The notes under the pieces: model-generated
What the model was told of the DNA's origin: nothing
The model's database searches: none
The model's input: the letters and a program-made list of their open reading frames with translations, nothing else
Translations under genes and position numbers: made by a program
NCBI GenBank assembly: GCA_963727045.1
Contig: CAVSES010000002.1
Location: 372,001-436,000 of the forward strand
Length of the DNA stretch: 64,000 bases
Direction of reading: 5' to 3'
DNA from: Bog-1198 sp963727045
GTDB taxonomy: Bacteria > Pseudomonadota > Gammaproteobacteria > Steroidobacterales > Steroidobacteraceae
In this document: positions 10,015 to 19,520 of the stretch, in pieces
Layout of the letters: every line of letters starts with the position of its first letter
How positions within the stretch are numbered: position 1 is the first letter of the stretch

Positions 10015-10743
10015 GTGTCAATGAATTCAAAACAGCATCACCGGATACTCGCCATCGACATCGGCGGCAGCCACGTGAAAATGCGCTTGTTCGGCCGCCG
10101 TGAGCTGCGCCAATTTGAATCCGGGCCGAAGCTGACGCCGCGTCAAATGGTCAAGCGCGTGCATGCACTCACCGGGGACTGGACTTACGACGCGGTCTCC
10201 ATCGGATATCCGGGCGTAGTCGTGCTCGGCAAAGTGATGGCGGAACCGCACAACCTGGGACCCGGCTGGGTCGGGTTTGATTTTCGCAAGGCGTTCGGAC
10301 GCCCTACCCGCGTGATGAACGATGCGGCGATGCAGGCGCTCGGCAGCTACGAAGGCGGCCGGATGCTCTTCCTGGGCCTCGGGACGGGACTTGGCTCCGC
10401 AATGATCGTCGACGGCGTCGTGGCGCCGATGGAGATCGCGCATCTCCCCTATAAGAAGGGTCGCACCTACGAAGAATGGGTCGGTGAACGCGCGCTCAAG
10501 AGATTGGGCGGCAAGAAATGGCGCCGGGTCGTGCGCGACGTCGTGATGGAGCTCTCCGCGGTGCTGGAGGCAGACTACGTGGTCATCGGCGGCGGCAACG
10601 CGCGCAAGTTGAAGCGCCTGCCCAAGAACGCGCGCCTCGGCAGCAACGACTTCGCGTTCCTCGGAGGATTTCGCGCGTGGCGCCACCTTGGCGCATCCAG
10701 GGCGGCCTCGAAGAGTATCCGGCGCAATATCACGGTTCCGTGA
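10015..10743 (+). CDS. ROK-family kinase, polyphosphate-glucokinase-like
   Basis: A 242-aa cytosolic sugar-kinase-fold protein. The phosphate-1 motif is AIDIGGSHVKMRLF, the central motif is MNDAAMQALGSYEGG, and the phosphate-2/adenosine motif is LGLGTGLGSAMIVDG. DYVVIGGGNARK lies near the C-terminus. No ROK zinc-binding Cys cluster is seen. Length and motif spacing resemble polyphosphate glucokinases, but the polyphosphate-binding signature of characterised enzymes is not evident, so the phosphate donor and sugar are open. The start is GTG at 10015 or ATG at 10021. Confidence 0.78.
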   Translation: MSMNSKQHHRILAIDIGGSHVKMRLFGRRELRQFESGPKLTPRQMVKRVHALTGDWTYDAVSIGYPGVVVLGKVMAEPHNLGPGWVGFDFRKAFGRPTRVMNDAAMQALGSYEGGRMLFLGLGTGLGSAMIVDGVVAPMEIAHLPYKKGRTYEEWVGERALKRLGGKKWRRVVRDVVMELSAVLEADYVVIGGGNARKLKRLPKNARLGSNDFAFLGGFRAWRHLGASRAASKSIRRNITVP

Positions 10744-10828
10744 GCGGCGCACCCGAGTTTGTGACGGCGTTTGCAGAATTGCCCGGCGCGTGGATTCATT
10801 TGGCGGCGGGATTGTGCAAAATACGGCC

Positions 10829-11584
10829 ATGCGATTTAGATTCAAGGCATTCGGGCTGCATATGCTCGCGAGTACGTGTGCGCTGTCGCTCATACTCGGC
10901 ACGCTCTATTTTGGATGGTACCGCTGGCCGGGCTGGTACCTGACCGACGTCGTGCATGTGGTCGTCGTCATGGCCGGCGTCGACGTGGTCCTCGGCCCCA
11001 CACTCACGTTCATCGTTGCGAAGGCGAGCAAGCCAAGACGCGAGCTCGCGCGCGACATCTCGATGATCGTCGCCGTGCAGCTCATCGCCCTGATCTACGG
11101 GTCGGTGTCGCTGTGGAACGGCAGGCCGCTGTATTATGCTTTTTCCGAGAGCGTGCTGCAGCTCGTGCAGGCCTATGACATCGACGCCCAAGAAGCCTCG
11201 CTCGGTCGCGAGAAGAATCCGCCATTTGCGCCCCATTGGTACAGCCTGCCGCGATGGATCTGGGCGCCGCTGCCCGAGGATGCGGAGTTGCAGAAGCGCA
11301 TCGTGACCTCGGCGGTCGCCGGCGGCGACGATGTGATCTCGATGCCCCAATATTTCAAACCCTGGGATGAGGGCTTGCCCGCATTCAAGGCTCATCTTAA
11401 AAAAGTGGACGATGTCGGCTACTTCGCCCCCTCGCAGAAGAAGAGGCTGAAGGAGCGCATGCGCGCGGCCGGTTTGGCCACGGATCAGTTGAATGCGATG
11501 CCATTGACCGGGCGAGGCCACCCATTGCTCGCGGTGATCGACCCGGCCAGCCTCAAGATCATCGCGATCCTCAGGCCCTCGTAG
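10829..11584 (+). CDS. TfpX/TfpZ-like type IV pilin accessory protein
   Basis: A 251-aa inner-membrane protein with three N-terminal TM segments (about 5-27, 36-58, 73-93) and a C-terminal extracytoplasmic domain rich in aromatic and charged residues. The layout and the DVVLGPTLTFIVAK stretch are those of TfpX/TfpZ pilin accessory proteins, which usually sit beside a pilin gene and aid pilin stability or assembly. Here pilA is 50 kb away and the gene instead abuts a hybrid kinase, with 1 bp between stop and GTG. That suggests coupled expression. The ATG at 10829 starts directly before TM1. Confidence 0.8.
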   Translation: MRFRFKAFGLHMLASTCALSLILGTLYFGWYRWPGWYLTDVVHVVVVMAGVDVVLGPTLTFIVAKASKPRRELARDISMIVAVQLIALIYGSVSLWNGRPLYYAFSESVLQLVQAYDIDAQEASLGREKNPPFAPHWYSLPRWIWAPLPEDAELQKRIVTSAVAGGDDVISMPQYFKPWDEGLPAFKAHLKKVDDVGYFAPSQKKRLKERMRAAGLATDQLNAMPLTGRGHPLLAVIDPASLKIIAILRPS

Positions 11585-11585
11585 C

Positions 11586-14500
11586 GTGGCCGGCACACGT
11601 CCACTATTGTCCGCGGCCGCAGGCGGCCTGATCGCCTGGGGCACGGCCATTGCGGGAATCGCCGTCGTCGATGTCATCGTCCGCCAGATTCTCCTGGAGG
11701 ACGTCCGCGCATATCTCGCCCGCACGGCGGCCGGTACGGCCGCGCTCATCGACGGCGATGAGTTGGCCGCGTTCAACAGCCCGGATCAGGACGGCTCGCC
11801 GGAATACAACCGGGCCTCGCGGCCGCTTCGGGCGCTGCTCGATACGAATCCCGACATCCGATTCGCCTATGTCGGCGTCATGGAAGGCGGTGTCATGCAT
11901 TTCGTTCTCGACGGAACGAAACGAGGCACTTTCGACGAGGCGGGGCGGCCGAACCACTCGCCGCCCATGGAACAGGATGAGCCCAGCCCGGGAGAGCGCG
12001 AGGTCTCAAGGACGCATCGGCTGACGGTGGAGAAGGAGCCGACCGCCACCGCATGGGGAATGGGAATCAGGGCCCATGCACCGATATTCGCGCGCAACGG
12101 AGAGATGACGGGTTACGTGGGCATTACGATGCGCGCCGACCGGTACCGGCAGCTGATCAGGCGCGTGGACGTATCGGCGGCACTCGGCGTCCTGATTGCC
12201 GGTGTCCTCGCCTTCCTCCATGGCGTCGCCATCTGGCGGGCGCAGATTGCCCGCCGACGGGCCATGACCGCCCAGGCGCAGACCGAAGACGAACTCAAAC
12301 GCGCCCAGCAGTTCGCCAATCTCGGTACGTGGTACGCAAACCTCATCACCCATACGGGGTCGATGTCCGGGGAGCTCAAGCAGTTGCTCGGCAATCCTCC
12401 GGACGCCGGGCAGCCTCGGTCGGCCTATATCGCGGTCACCCACCCAGAAGACCGCCCGATGGTGGAGCAAGTATTCGCGGAGCTGGGCTCCCGCGGAGGC
12501 TCTCGCACGCTCGATCACCGCTTCATGGTCGACGGGGGCGTCAAACACGTGCGTGCGGCCGTGGCCGCGCGCTGCGACCCGCGCGGCCAACCGATCGAGA
12601 TGCAGGGCATCGTCCTCGATTTGACGGACCTCAAGATCGCCGCGCTCGAGACGCTCCGGGCAAAGGAGACCGCGGAGCTCGCCAATCGCGCGAAAAGCGA
12701 CTTTCTTGCCAATATGAGCCATGAGATCCGCACGCCCATGAACGGCGTGCTCGGCATGACCGAGCTGCTGCTCGATACGAAGCTCGACGCCCTGCAACGC
12801 GATTATGCCGAGACCATACGCGACAGCGGCACGTCGTTGCTGACGGTCATCAACGACATTCTGGACTTCTCCAAGATCGAAGCCGGAAAGCTCGAGCTCG
12901 AACGATTGGACGTGGATTTGCGCGAAACGATCGAAGACGTCGCGAGGTTGCTGTCGGTTCAGGCTCATGCGAAGGGGCTGGAACTCACCGCCCAGATCGA
13001 TGCGGGGCTTCCCGATCTCGTCAAGGGCGACGCGGTGCGCATCCGCCAGATTCTGTTGAATCTCGCCGGCAACGCCATCAAATTTACGGCGAAGGGTGAA
13101 GTGTCGCTGGAAATCCGCGTCCTCGAGTCCGCGGAGAGCGGCACGAGAGTGCGCTGCGAAGTGCGCGACACCGGCATCGGCATCCCCGCCGATCGCCTGG
13201 GATCCTTGTTTGCGCCCTTCATGCAGGTCGACACGTCGACTACGCGACGATTCGGCGGAACCGGATTGGGATTGTCGATCGTTCGCCGTCTTGTCGAGCT
13301 GATGGGCGGTGAGACCGGCGTCGAAAGCGTCGAAGGCGTGGGTTCCTGCTTTTGGTTCACCGCACGGTTTGAACCGGTCCTCGCCGGCGCCCGGCGATCG
13401 TACCCGGTTCCCGCCTCGATCAAGGGACAGCGCGTATTGGTGGTGGACGACAATGCCACCAATCGCAAAGTCCTCATGGGGCAGCTCATTCTGTGCGGCG
13501 TGGAACCCATCTCCGCGAGTTCCGCGGATGAGGCACTGACGCTCATGCGTCAGGCGGGCGCAGCCGGACGCCCTTTCGACGCGGCGTTGCTCGATCATCT
13601 CATGCCCGATTGCGACGGCGCGGAACTCGGCCGGATCATCGTTCGCGACGAGACCCTCAAAGCGACGCGGCTGATTCTACTGACGTCGTCCGGTCAACGC
13701 GGCGACGGTCAATTGTTTGCCGACATCGGATTTGCGGCATATCTCTTGAAGCCGGTGGCGCAGCGCGACCTGACGGAGTGCCTGATACTGGTTCTCGCCA
13801 ACACGGCGCAATCCTGGCATCTGCGCAGCCAGCCGATGATCACCCGCCATGCGCTGCGTGCCCAACGAAACCAGACCCGCCACCGGATCCTGCTGGCCGA
13901 GGACAATCTCGTCAATCAGAAGGTGGCTCTGCGGCTGCTGGAAAAACTGGACTATCGCGTGGACGTCGTGGCGGACGGGCTCGCGGCCATCGCCGCATGG
14001 CAAACCGGAAAATTCGATCTCATCATCATGGATTGCCAGATGCCGCAGATGGACGGCTACGAAGCGACCCGCGAGATCCGCCGTCTCGAGGCGGGCGGCA
14101 GCCACATCCCCATCGTGGCGCTCACTGCACACGCCATGCAGGGCGACGAAGACAGGTGCCGCGCCGCCGGCATGGATGAATACCTCTCCAAGCCCATCGA
14201 CCGGACCAAGCTCGAGGTCTGTCTTGAACGTCTGCTGCCGGGCGCTTCCGACCTGCATCATCCGATCGACTGGCAGGCGCTCCTCGAATCAATCGACGGC
14301 GACAGACAATTCGCGCGGGAACTGGCGGATGCATTCATCGTCACCGTGGACCGGGAACTTGCCGGGATAACGGGCGCCCTGCGCTCCGGCGACCATGCAA
14401 AGCTGCGCGCGTCCGCGCATACACTCAAGGGCGCGAGCGCGAATCTGCATGCCGCTGCGGCAACCACCGCGGCAGCGTTGCTCGAGTCGGCCGCGGGCTC

Positions 14501-14588
14501 GGGGAAGCGGGATCAATTGTCGGCGCTCGCGGAACGCCTCGACACGGAAGTCCGAAGGACCGTCGTCTTCCTGAGATCGGTGGCGTAG
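11586..14588 (+). CDS. BarA-like hybrid sensor kinase (sensor-PAS-HisKA-HATPase-REC-REC-HPt)
   Basis: A 1000-aa inner-membrane phosphorelay kinase. TM1 (about 12-33) and TM2 (about 192-212) flank a periplasmic sensor, followed by PAS (about 235-350) and HisKA with His379 in MSHEIRTPMNG. The HATPase carries the N box QILLNLAGNAIKF and G boxes DTGIGI and GTGLGL. REC1 has acceptor Asp670 in LLDHLMPDCDG, REC2 has Asp816 in IIMDCQMPQMDG, and the HPt domain has His945 in AHTLKGAS. All phosphotransfer residues are present. The terminal REC or HPt should hand phosphate to a separate regulator not found nearby. The start is GTG, one base after the TfpX/Z stop. The 3' end overlaps the convergent GGDEF-EAL gene by 76 bp. 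Confidence 0.92.
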   Translation: MAGTRPLLSAAAGGLIAWGTAIAGIAVVDVIVRQILLEDVRAYLARTAAGTAALIDGDELAAFNSPDQDGSPEYNRASRPLRALLDTNPDIRFAYVGVMEGGVMHFVLDGTKRGTFDEAGRPNHSPPMEQDEPSPGEREVSRTHRLTVEKEPTATAWGMGIRAHAPIFARNGEMTGYVGITMRADRYRQLIRRVDVSAALGVLIAGVLAFLHGVAIWRAQIARRRAMTAQAQTEDELKRAQQFANLGTWYANLITHTGSMSGELKQLLGNPPDAGQPRSAYIAVTHPEDRPMVEQVFAELGSRGGSRTLDHRFMVDGGVKHVRAAVAARCDPRGQPIEMQGIVLDLTDLKIAALETLRAKETAELANRAKSDFLANMSHEIRTPMNGVLGMTELLLDTKLDALQRDYAETIRDSGTSLLTVINDILDFSKIEAGKLELERLDVDLRETIEDVARLLSVQAHAKGLELTAQIDAGLPDLVKGDAVRIRQILLNLAGNAIKFTAKGEVSLEIRVLESAESGTRVRCEVRDTGIGIPADRLGSLFAPFMQVDTSTTRRFGGTGLGLSIVRRLVELMGGETGVESVEGVGSCFWFTARFEPVLAGARRSYPVPASIKGQRVLVVDDNATNRKVLMGQLILCGVEPISASSADEALTLMRQAGAAGRPFDAALLDHLMPDCDGAELGRIIVRDETLKATRLILLTSSGQRGDGQLFADIGFAAYLLKPVAQRDLTECLILVLANTAQSWHLRSQPMITRHALRAQRNQTRHRILLAEDNLVNQKVALRLLEKLDYRVDVVADGLAAIAAWQTGKFDLIIMDCQMPQMDGYEATREIRRLEAGGSHIPIVALTAHAMQGDEDRCRAAGMDEYLSKPIDRTKLEVCLERLLPGASDLHHPIDWQALLESIDGDRQFARELADAFIVTVDRELAGITGALRSGDHAKLRASAHTLKGASANLHAAAATTAAALLESAAGSGKRDQLSALAERLDTEVRRTVVFLRSVA

Positions 14589-17014
14589 ACCTCCGCCCAG
14601 TGCTGCTCGGCGGCAATTCCACGTCCCTGCACGAAATCCACACCCATGTTCTTCAGCGCCGTCAGGGTGGCATCGTTCTCCACCCACTCGGCCACGGTCC
14701 TGATACCCATGGCACGGGCAACCTTGTGCATCGCTTCGACCATGGCGTAGGCCACGGGATCATGGTTCATGTCGCGTACGAAGCTGCCGTCTATTTTGAG
14801 TATGTCGACCGGTAATTCGCGCAAGTACCCATACGAGGACATGCCGCTGCCGAAGTCGTCCAGGGCGACCATGCAGCCGAGCCCCTTGAGGCGCTTCATG
14901 ACCTTGACCGCCGTCTTGAGTCTCGAAATGGCGGCGGTCTCGGTCAGTTCGAATCCAATGCAGCCGAGGGGCAGCTGATGATGCCTCAGCCGGTCCGTGA
15001 TGTATTCGGCCAATTCAGGATTGTCGAGGGAAGCACCGGATAGGTTGATCATGATGCGCGGCGCGTAGCCCGAGCGAGTGCGCCGGCGCTGCTCCGCAAA
15101 GGCATGCTCGATGACCCAACGGTCGATCTGCGGCATCAGCCCGAATCGCTCGGCAGCGGGAATGAACGCCATGGGCGGCACCATCTGCCCTTGCTCGTCG
15201 CGCAGCCGCAGCAGCACTTCATGGCAGGTTGGCTGCGCGCCGGCGGCCGCCTTTATCGGCCGGATCTCCTGGGTGTAAAGCACGAAGCGGTCCTGTTCAA
15301 GCGCCGCCTGCAAGCGGCTGACCCACTGCATCTCCCCACGGCAGGTGTCGATGTCGCGATCGTCGGTGCGGTAGATGTGCACACGATTTCGCCCCGTCTC
15401 CTTGGCCGCATAGCAGGCCCGGTCCGCCGCCCGCATTACGTCTGTCGCGGTATGCAGCAGCGGATCGTTGTGAACCACGCCGATGCTGGCATTGACGGCG
15501 AATGAGCGTCCTTCGCTCAGGAAGCGCAAAGCCTCGATCGTCAGACGGATGCGTTCGGTGACCTGCACGGCGACTTCCAGACTGCAGTTCGGCAGCACCA
15601 GGCCGAACTCATCGCCGCCCAGGCGGGCCAACAAATCGCCCTCGCGCAGCTGCGCCCGAATGGCCGTTGCGACACGCCGTATGAGTTCGTCACCTGCAGC
15701 ATGTCCGCCGGTGTCGTTGACGACCTTGAACTGGTCGAGATCGATGAACGCTGCTGCGTAAGTCTGGCCGGTCGCCTGGCACCGCCGCAACGTCATGTCG
15801 ACCTGTTCCTCGAAGTGAGCACGATTGGCGAGGCCGGTCAAGGCATCGTGCGTCGCCTGGTGGCGCAGCTGATCGGACAGTTGCCGCTCGGCGGTCACAT
15901 CGCGCATGACCAGCACCAGTCCAATGACTTCGCCTTCGCGATTTCTGAGCCGCGCCGCGCGCTCGTCTATGGGCGTGACGCTTCCGTCGCGCCGGATCAG
16001 TTCCGAAGCGTGACCGGCCGCCAGGACGTCATCGGTCCCCGACATGAAACGGTCGATGGCGTCCCGCGAAAGTGGAGCCGGTACCTCGCCGGCATGGGCC
16101 AGCCGGAATACCTGTTCGAGCGGCCGTCCACAAGCTTCCTCAACGCTGAAGCCGGTCAACTTCTCGGCGGCACTGTTCAGGAACTGCACGACGCCGCGGC
16201 GGTCCGCCGAAATGACCGCATCCCCGATGGAGCGCAGCAGCACCGCAGCGCGTTCATGTTCCTCGAACGCAACCCTCTCGGTCGCGCGCAGCGCCGCCGC
16301 CATCTCATCGGTTCGTTTGAGAATGCGACGTGCAAGAAGATAGCCCGCGGCGAGCAGCATCAGCGTGCTGGTCGAGAGAAAGGTGAGGAGCGATGCGCTG
16401 AGGCGGCGCGCATTTTCGTTGACGGCACCGGCAAACTGGTTCTCGAGGGCGACGATCGGCGCATGGACCGCGTCGATTCGATCGTGCCATTCAGTGAGTT
16501 CCCGCGCACCGATGGCGCCGGCGGCGAGCCTCGCCTGAATGCCCTCCTTGAGCGGCAGGTAGTTTTCGACCTCGTGGTCGGCCTCGGCCCAGATGCGCAG
16601 GGGCTGCTGCCATGAGGGCACCATCCGCATGGACTGGAACAGCCAGATCATGCCGTTTATTTCCTCGGGATCATTGCCGCCGCTGCGAAAGCCGTCAACC
16701 GCGCGATCATGGTCAGGGTGTGGTTTCGACAGCTCCAGGCGGGCCGCACGGTCGCCCGACCAGATCCGCATCGGCTCCTCAAGCGCCGCGAGATGATCCT
16801 CGCTGGGTTGGGCCAGGTATCGGTGCATCGCCGCTTCGGTGTTGCCCTCGGCGGCAACCCACACTGCCAGTCCGGCAACATAGGCACGCATCGCCGACAG
16901 TAAGTAAATGCTGCCGAGCGAGATCAACAGCATCAGCACCATTCCTGCCAGAAACGGCCAGGTAACGGCGATCACGCTTTGGTTTGATTCCGAGACCTGG
17001 CTGTCAACACGCAA
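14513..17014 (-). CDS. Membrane PAS-GGDEF-EAL protein, both catalytic motifs intact
   Basis: An 833-aa inner-membrane protein that could both make and degrade c-di-GMP. TM1 (about 14-43) and TM2 (about 208-226) flank a helical periplasmic sensor. PAS (about 255-375) precedes GGDEF with intact RLGGDEFGLVL, then EAL with EVLLRL, the Asn of MINLSG, FELTET, DDFGSGMSS, the Lys of LKIDGSF, AEWVEN and VQGRG. It is the second c-di-GMP protein in the first 17 kb and, unlike the one at 1393, has a usable cyclase motif. It is divergent from the degenerate NtrC-like regulator. Confidence 0.92.
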   Translation of the reverse strand: MRVDSQVSESNQSVIAVTWPFLAGMVLMLLISLGSIYLLSAMRAYVAGLAVWVAAEGNTEAAMHRYLAQPSEDHLAALEEPMRIWSGDRAARLELSKPHPDHDRAVDGFRSGGNDPEEINGMIWLFQSMRMVPSWQQPLRIWAEADHEVENYLPLKEGIQARLAAGAIGARELTEWHDRIDAVHAPIVALENQFAGAVNENARRLSASLLTFLSTSTLMLLAAGYLLARRILKRTDEMAAALRATERVAFEEHERAAVLLRSIGDAVISADRRGVVQFLNSAAEKLTGFSVEEACGRPLEQVFRLAHAGEVPAPLSRDAIDRFMSGTDDVLAAGHASELIRRDGSVTPIDERAARLRNREGEVIGLVLVMRDVTAERQLSDQLRHQATHDALTGLANRAHFEEQVDMTLRRCQATGQTYAAAFIDLDQFKVVNDTGGHAAGDELIRRVATAIRAQLREGDLLARLGGDEFGLVLPNCSLEVAVQVTERIRLTIEALRFLSEGRSFAVNASIGVVHNDPLLHTATDVMRAADRACYAAKETGRNRVHIYRTDDRDIDTCRGEMQWVSRLQAALEQDRFVLYTQEIRPIKAAAGAQPTCHEVLLRLRDEQGQMVPPMAFIPAAERFGLMPQIDRWVIEHAFAEQRRRTRSGYAPRIMINLSGASLDNPELAEYITDRLRHHQLPLGCIGFELTETAAISRLKTAVKVMKRLKGLGCMVALDDFGSGMSSYGYLRELPVDILKIDGSFVRDMNHDPVAYAMVEAMHKVARAMGIRTVAEWVENDATLTALKNMGVDFVQGRGIAAEQHWAEVYATDLRKTTVLRTSVSRRSASADN

Positions 17015-17250
17015 ATGCTTTACCCGCTCAACGCGTCCTGCCTTAACTCTACGGCCGGGATGCCTCTATCTTGAGGTATGAGTCCGCAATTGCAGCTGTG
17101 GCATCGCACCATTGCATGACAATTCAGGCGATCCCTGCATCGAAAAGCGGCACTCCCACGAATCCGGATTCAGTCTTCTGTGCTCCGCCGCACATACTCT
17201 TGGGTGAAATAGGCGGACGGTGCGCATCACTCAAATCATATGGTAACCAC

Positions 17251-18651
17251 ATGCACGCCGTGGACTCGCCTCCTGTCATAACCTCACTCGGATTTCGCAT
17301 CGCGGAGAAAGCCTCCAAATTCCGCAAGAAGAGCGCCGTACCGCCGGAGCGCAGGGAACGAATTGTGGTGGTGGACAACGATCCGGGTGTACGCCGCTTG
17401 TTGGACATTCGTCTTGACGCCGCGGGTTACGCGGTGGAATCAGTTCGCGACGCGCGGGCCGCGTTGGATGCGTGCATCCGATCCCGCCCGCATCTCGTCA
17501 TTACCGATTTGCGGATGCGCGGAATGGACGGACTCGGACTGCTCAAGGAATTGAAGATCCGTTGGCCGGATTTGAGCGTGATCGTGTTGACCGCACACGG
17601 CACGATACCCGAGGCCGTTGAAGCCACCCGGTGCGGCGCATTTGGCTTTCTCGTCAATCCGGTTGCCAAGGCCGAATTGTTGGGCCAGGTGCAGCGGGCC
17701 ATTGCAGCCTCGGCGGTCACGCACATCGGGGGGTGGCGGGACGAGATCGTTTCCCGCTGTCAACTCATGGAGGACCGGCTCAGCCAGGCCAACAAGGCTG
17801 CGGGCACCGATTCGCCGGTCATGCTGACCGGCGAAGGAGGAACCGGCCGGGAACTATTCGCCCGCGCGATCCACGCCGCGAGCGCGCGCAACACCGGGCC
17901 CTTCGTCGCGATCACGTGCCAGGGGCGCGTCGAAGATCTCCTGGAAGCTGAGCTTTTCGGCACCGGGTCGGATGCAGGCGCCTTTCGATCGGCGCGCGGA
18001 GGCACGTTGCTGATTCATGAAGTCTGCGATTTGCCGCTCCGGCTGCAGGCCAAGTTCGTCAACGCGCTGCACGAGGATGCGATTTCCGGAATGCAAACCC
18101 CGCCCGTCGCCGCCGTGCGGCTCATCTGCACCACGTCGGGCGATCTGAAACAACGCATGATCGACGGTCAGTTTCGCCAGGATTTGTACTACCGCATCAA
18201 CGTCCTGACGATCGAAGTGCCCCCGCTCGGACGCCGCCGCGAAGACATCCCTTTGTTGGTCTCCCACTTTCTAGGTCAGGCCACGGAAGAGAGCGGCTTC
18301 GCCAAGATGTATTCGCCCAAAGCGGTGGCACTGCTGATGACCGCGGACTGGCCCGGCAACGTCCGGCAACTGTTCGACCTGGTGAAGCAGAACGTCGTGG
18401 TTTCGGAGGGTCGGGTCATAACCGAAGACCTCGTTCAGCAGTCGCTCGGCAAGGCCTGCACCGGAGTCCCCTCCTATGACGATGCGCGCGACAAATTCTT
18501 GCGCGACTATCTCGTCAGCACGCTCAGAAGCACCGCTGGAAACGTGAGCAAATCGGCCCGCCTTGCCAAACGCAATAGGACCGACTTCTACAAGCTCCTT
18601 GCGCGCTATCGAATACTGGCGAATGACTACAAGAGAACTGCAAGCCGGTAA
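17251..18651 (+). CDS. Degenerate NtrC-family response regulator (no GAFTGA, broken Walker motifs)
   Basis: A 466-aa REC-AAA+-Fis-type protein closest in layout to GlrR/QseF. REC keeps the acceptor Asp in ITDLRMRGMDG and the Thr of LTAHG, but the invariant Lys is Asn (FLVNPV). In the AAA+ domain Walker A is GEGGTGRE (Lys to Arg), the sigma-54-contacting GAFTGA loop is absent after ELFGTGS, and Walker B reads LLIHEV (Asp to His). The R-finger region FRQDLYYRINV and the C-terminal helices are kept. ATP hydrolysis and sigma-54 activation are therefore unlikely, though DNA binding may persist. The start is uncertain; the frame is open back to 17071. ATG 17251 is the nearest start before the REC domain. 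Confidence 0.82.
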   Translation: MHAVDSPPVITSLGFRIAEKASKFRKKSAVPPERRERIVVVDNDPGVRRLLDIRLDAAGYAVESVRDARAALDACIRSRPHLVITDLRMRGMDGLGLLKELKIRWPDLSVIVLTAHGTIPEAVEATRCGAFGFLVNPVAKAELLGQVQRAIAASAVTHIGGWRDEIVSRCQLMEDRLSQANKAAGTDSPVMLTGEGGTGRELFARAIHAASARNTGPFVAITCQGRVEDLLEAELFGTGSDAGAFRSARGGTLLIHEVCDLPLRLQAKFVNALHEDAISGMQTPPVAAVRLICTTSGDLKQRMIDGQFRQDLYYRINVLTIEVPPLGRRREDIPLLVSHFLGQATEESGFAKMYSPKAVALLMTADWPGNVRQLFDLVKQNVVVSEGRVITEDLVQQSLGKACTGVPSYDDARDKFLRDYLVSTLRSTAGNVSKSARLAKRNRTDFYKLLARYRILANDYKRTASR

Positions 18652-18751
18652 GATACCTGCCCGATCCCCCGCGAGGCGGTCGAAATACCGGGCAAGTGGT
18701 ATGTCGGGGGTGCTCGAAGCTCGCCCATAGATAGATAGACAGAGATCCGCG

Positions 18752-18781
18752 CAAGGAGCCCGGCGTAGTCCGGGCTCCTTG
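18752..18781. terminator. Strong hairpin, likely bidirectional terminator
   Basis: A perfect 12-bp stem, CAAGGAGCCCGG against CCGGGCTCCTTG, has a 6-nt loop. It lies between the ends of the convergent regulator (ends 18651) and cytochrome (ends 18819) genes. The flanking T-tracts are short, so termination may be partial. Confidence 0.65.
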
Positions 18782-18818
18782 TCTCTTGGCTCAAGTTTTG
18801 CCCACGCCTGCGGCAACT

Positions 18819-19520
18819 TCAAATGCAGTCATTGTGCAGCACGCCCGTAGACGGTCCCGCAATGCAGGGAATGGCCCTGAGATATTCATAAATGGCCAGT
18901 AACTCATGCTCCGTCATGTTCCGAAGCAAGGGCCACGGCATGATCTGCAACAGATCACCGTCGAACGACTGATTGACGGGGAAACAACTGGTGCTCGCCA
19001 CAATCGTGGGGTCTGAGCAGTTCGGATGCACGTGATCCAGGTCGGCGCCAGTCTGCATGATGAAGCGAAATTCCGCGAACGTCCGGCCACCCACGGGCAA
19101 TCCGGTCTTGTCGGGCGTCAGGTTCCGGGACACGATGGGCGGGGTAACCCCCGCCACCTGGGACGCAAAGACTCTGCCGCCCCCCAAGTAAGTGGCTTGA
19201 TTGACGACCGTCGCCGGTCCGCCTTTGAAGTAGGGGTTGCCGCCCTTCGCATATTCAGTTGCGGTGCCGCCCGAGTGGCACATATTGCACGAGCCGACGG
19301 CATTGACCATGTAGCTGCCAAGCCCGACCAGCTGCCGATTCCTACCCCGTAGATTCAGCGGGACCGGAGCTATCTCGAGGCCCCGGCGAATTCTAGCCTG
19401 CTCGACAGCCATATCGTCGTCAGCGGATTGCGCCCGCGAGACTCCGATCAAGCCTGCAACAACAACCAATGCCGCAAGCATGGCTCCCCTCGACCTCATA
19501 CCGACCTGTTTGACGCTCAT
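18819..19520 (-). CDS. Secreted mono-heme cytochrome c
   Basis: A 233-aa periplasmic protein. A signal peptide (about 1-31, LAALVVVAGLIGVSRAQSA) is followed by one heme site, CNMCH. Four further Cys residues (NCSD, TSCF, IPCI, NDCI) could form disulfides. A Met in DLLQIMPWP is a candidate distal ligand. It looks like an electron-transfer subunit, but no partner dehydrogenase is adjacent. ATG 19520 has a strong Shine-Dalgarno sequence, AAGGGGAAGG. It is divergent from the membrane HTH regulator, which might control it. Confidence 0.85.
   Translation of the reverse strand: MSVKQVGMRSRGAMLAALVVVAGLIGVSRAQSADDDMAVEQARIRRGLEIAPVPLNLRGRNRQLVGLGSYMVNAVGSCNMCHSGGTATEYAKGGNPYFKGGPATVVNQATYLGGGRVFASQVAGVTPPIVSRNLTPDKTGLPVGGRTFAEFRFIMQTGADLDHVHPNCSDPTIVASTSCFPVNQSFDGDLLQIMPWPLLRNMTEHELLAIYEYLRAIPCIAGPSTGVLHNDCI

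Noticed and set aside
17071..17250. Upstream extension of the degenerate regulator to the TTG at 17071
   Set aside because: The extra 60 residues show no REC-like or other pattern, and no convincing ribosome-binding site precedes that start.
18720..18740. ATAGATAGATAGACAGAG microsatellite
   Set aside because: Too short and imperfect to mean more than a chance tract next to the terminator hairpin.
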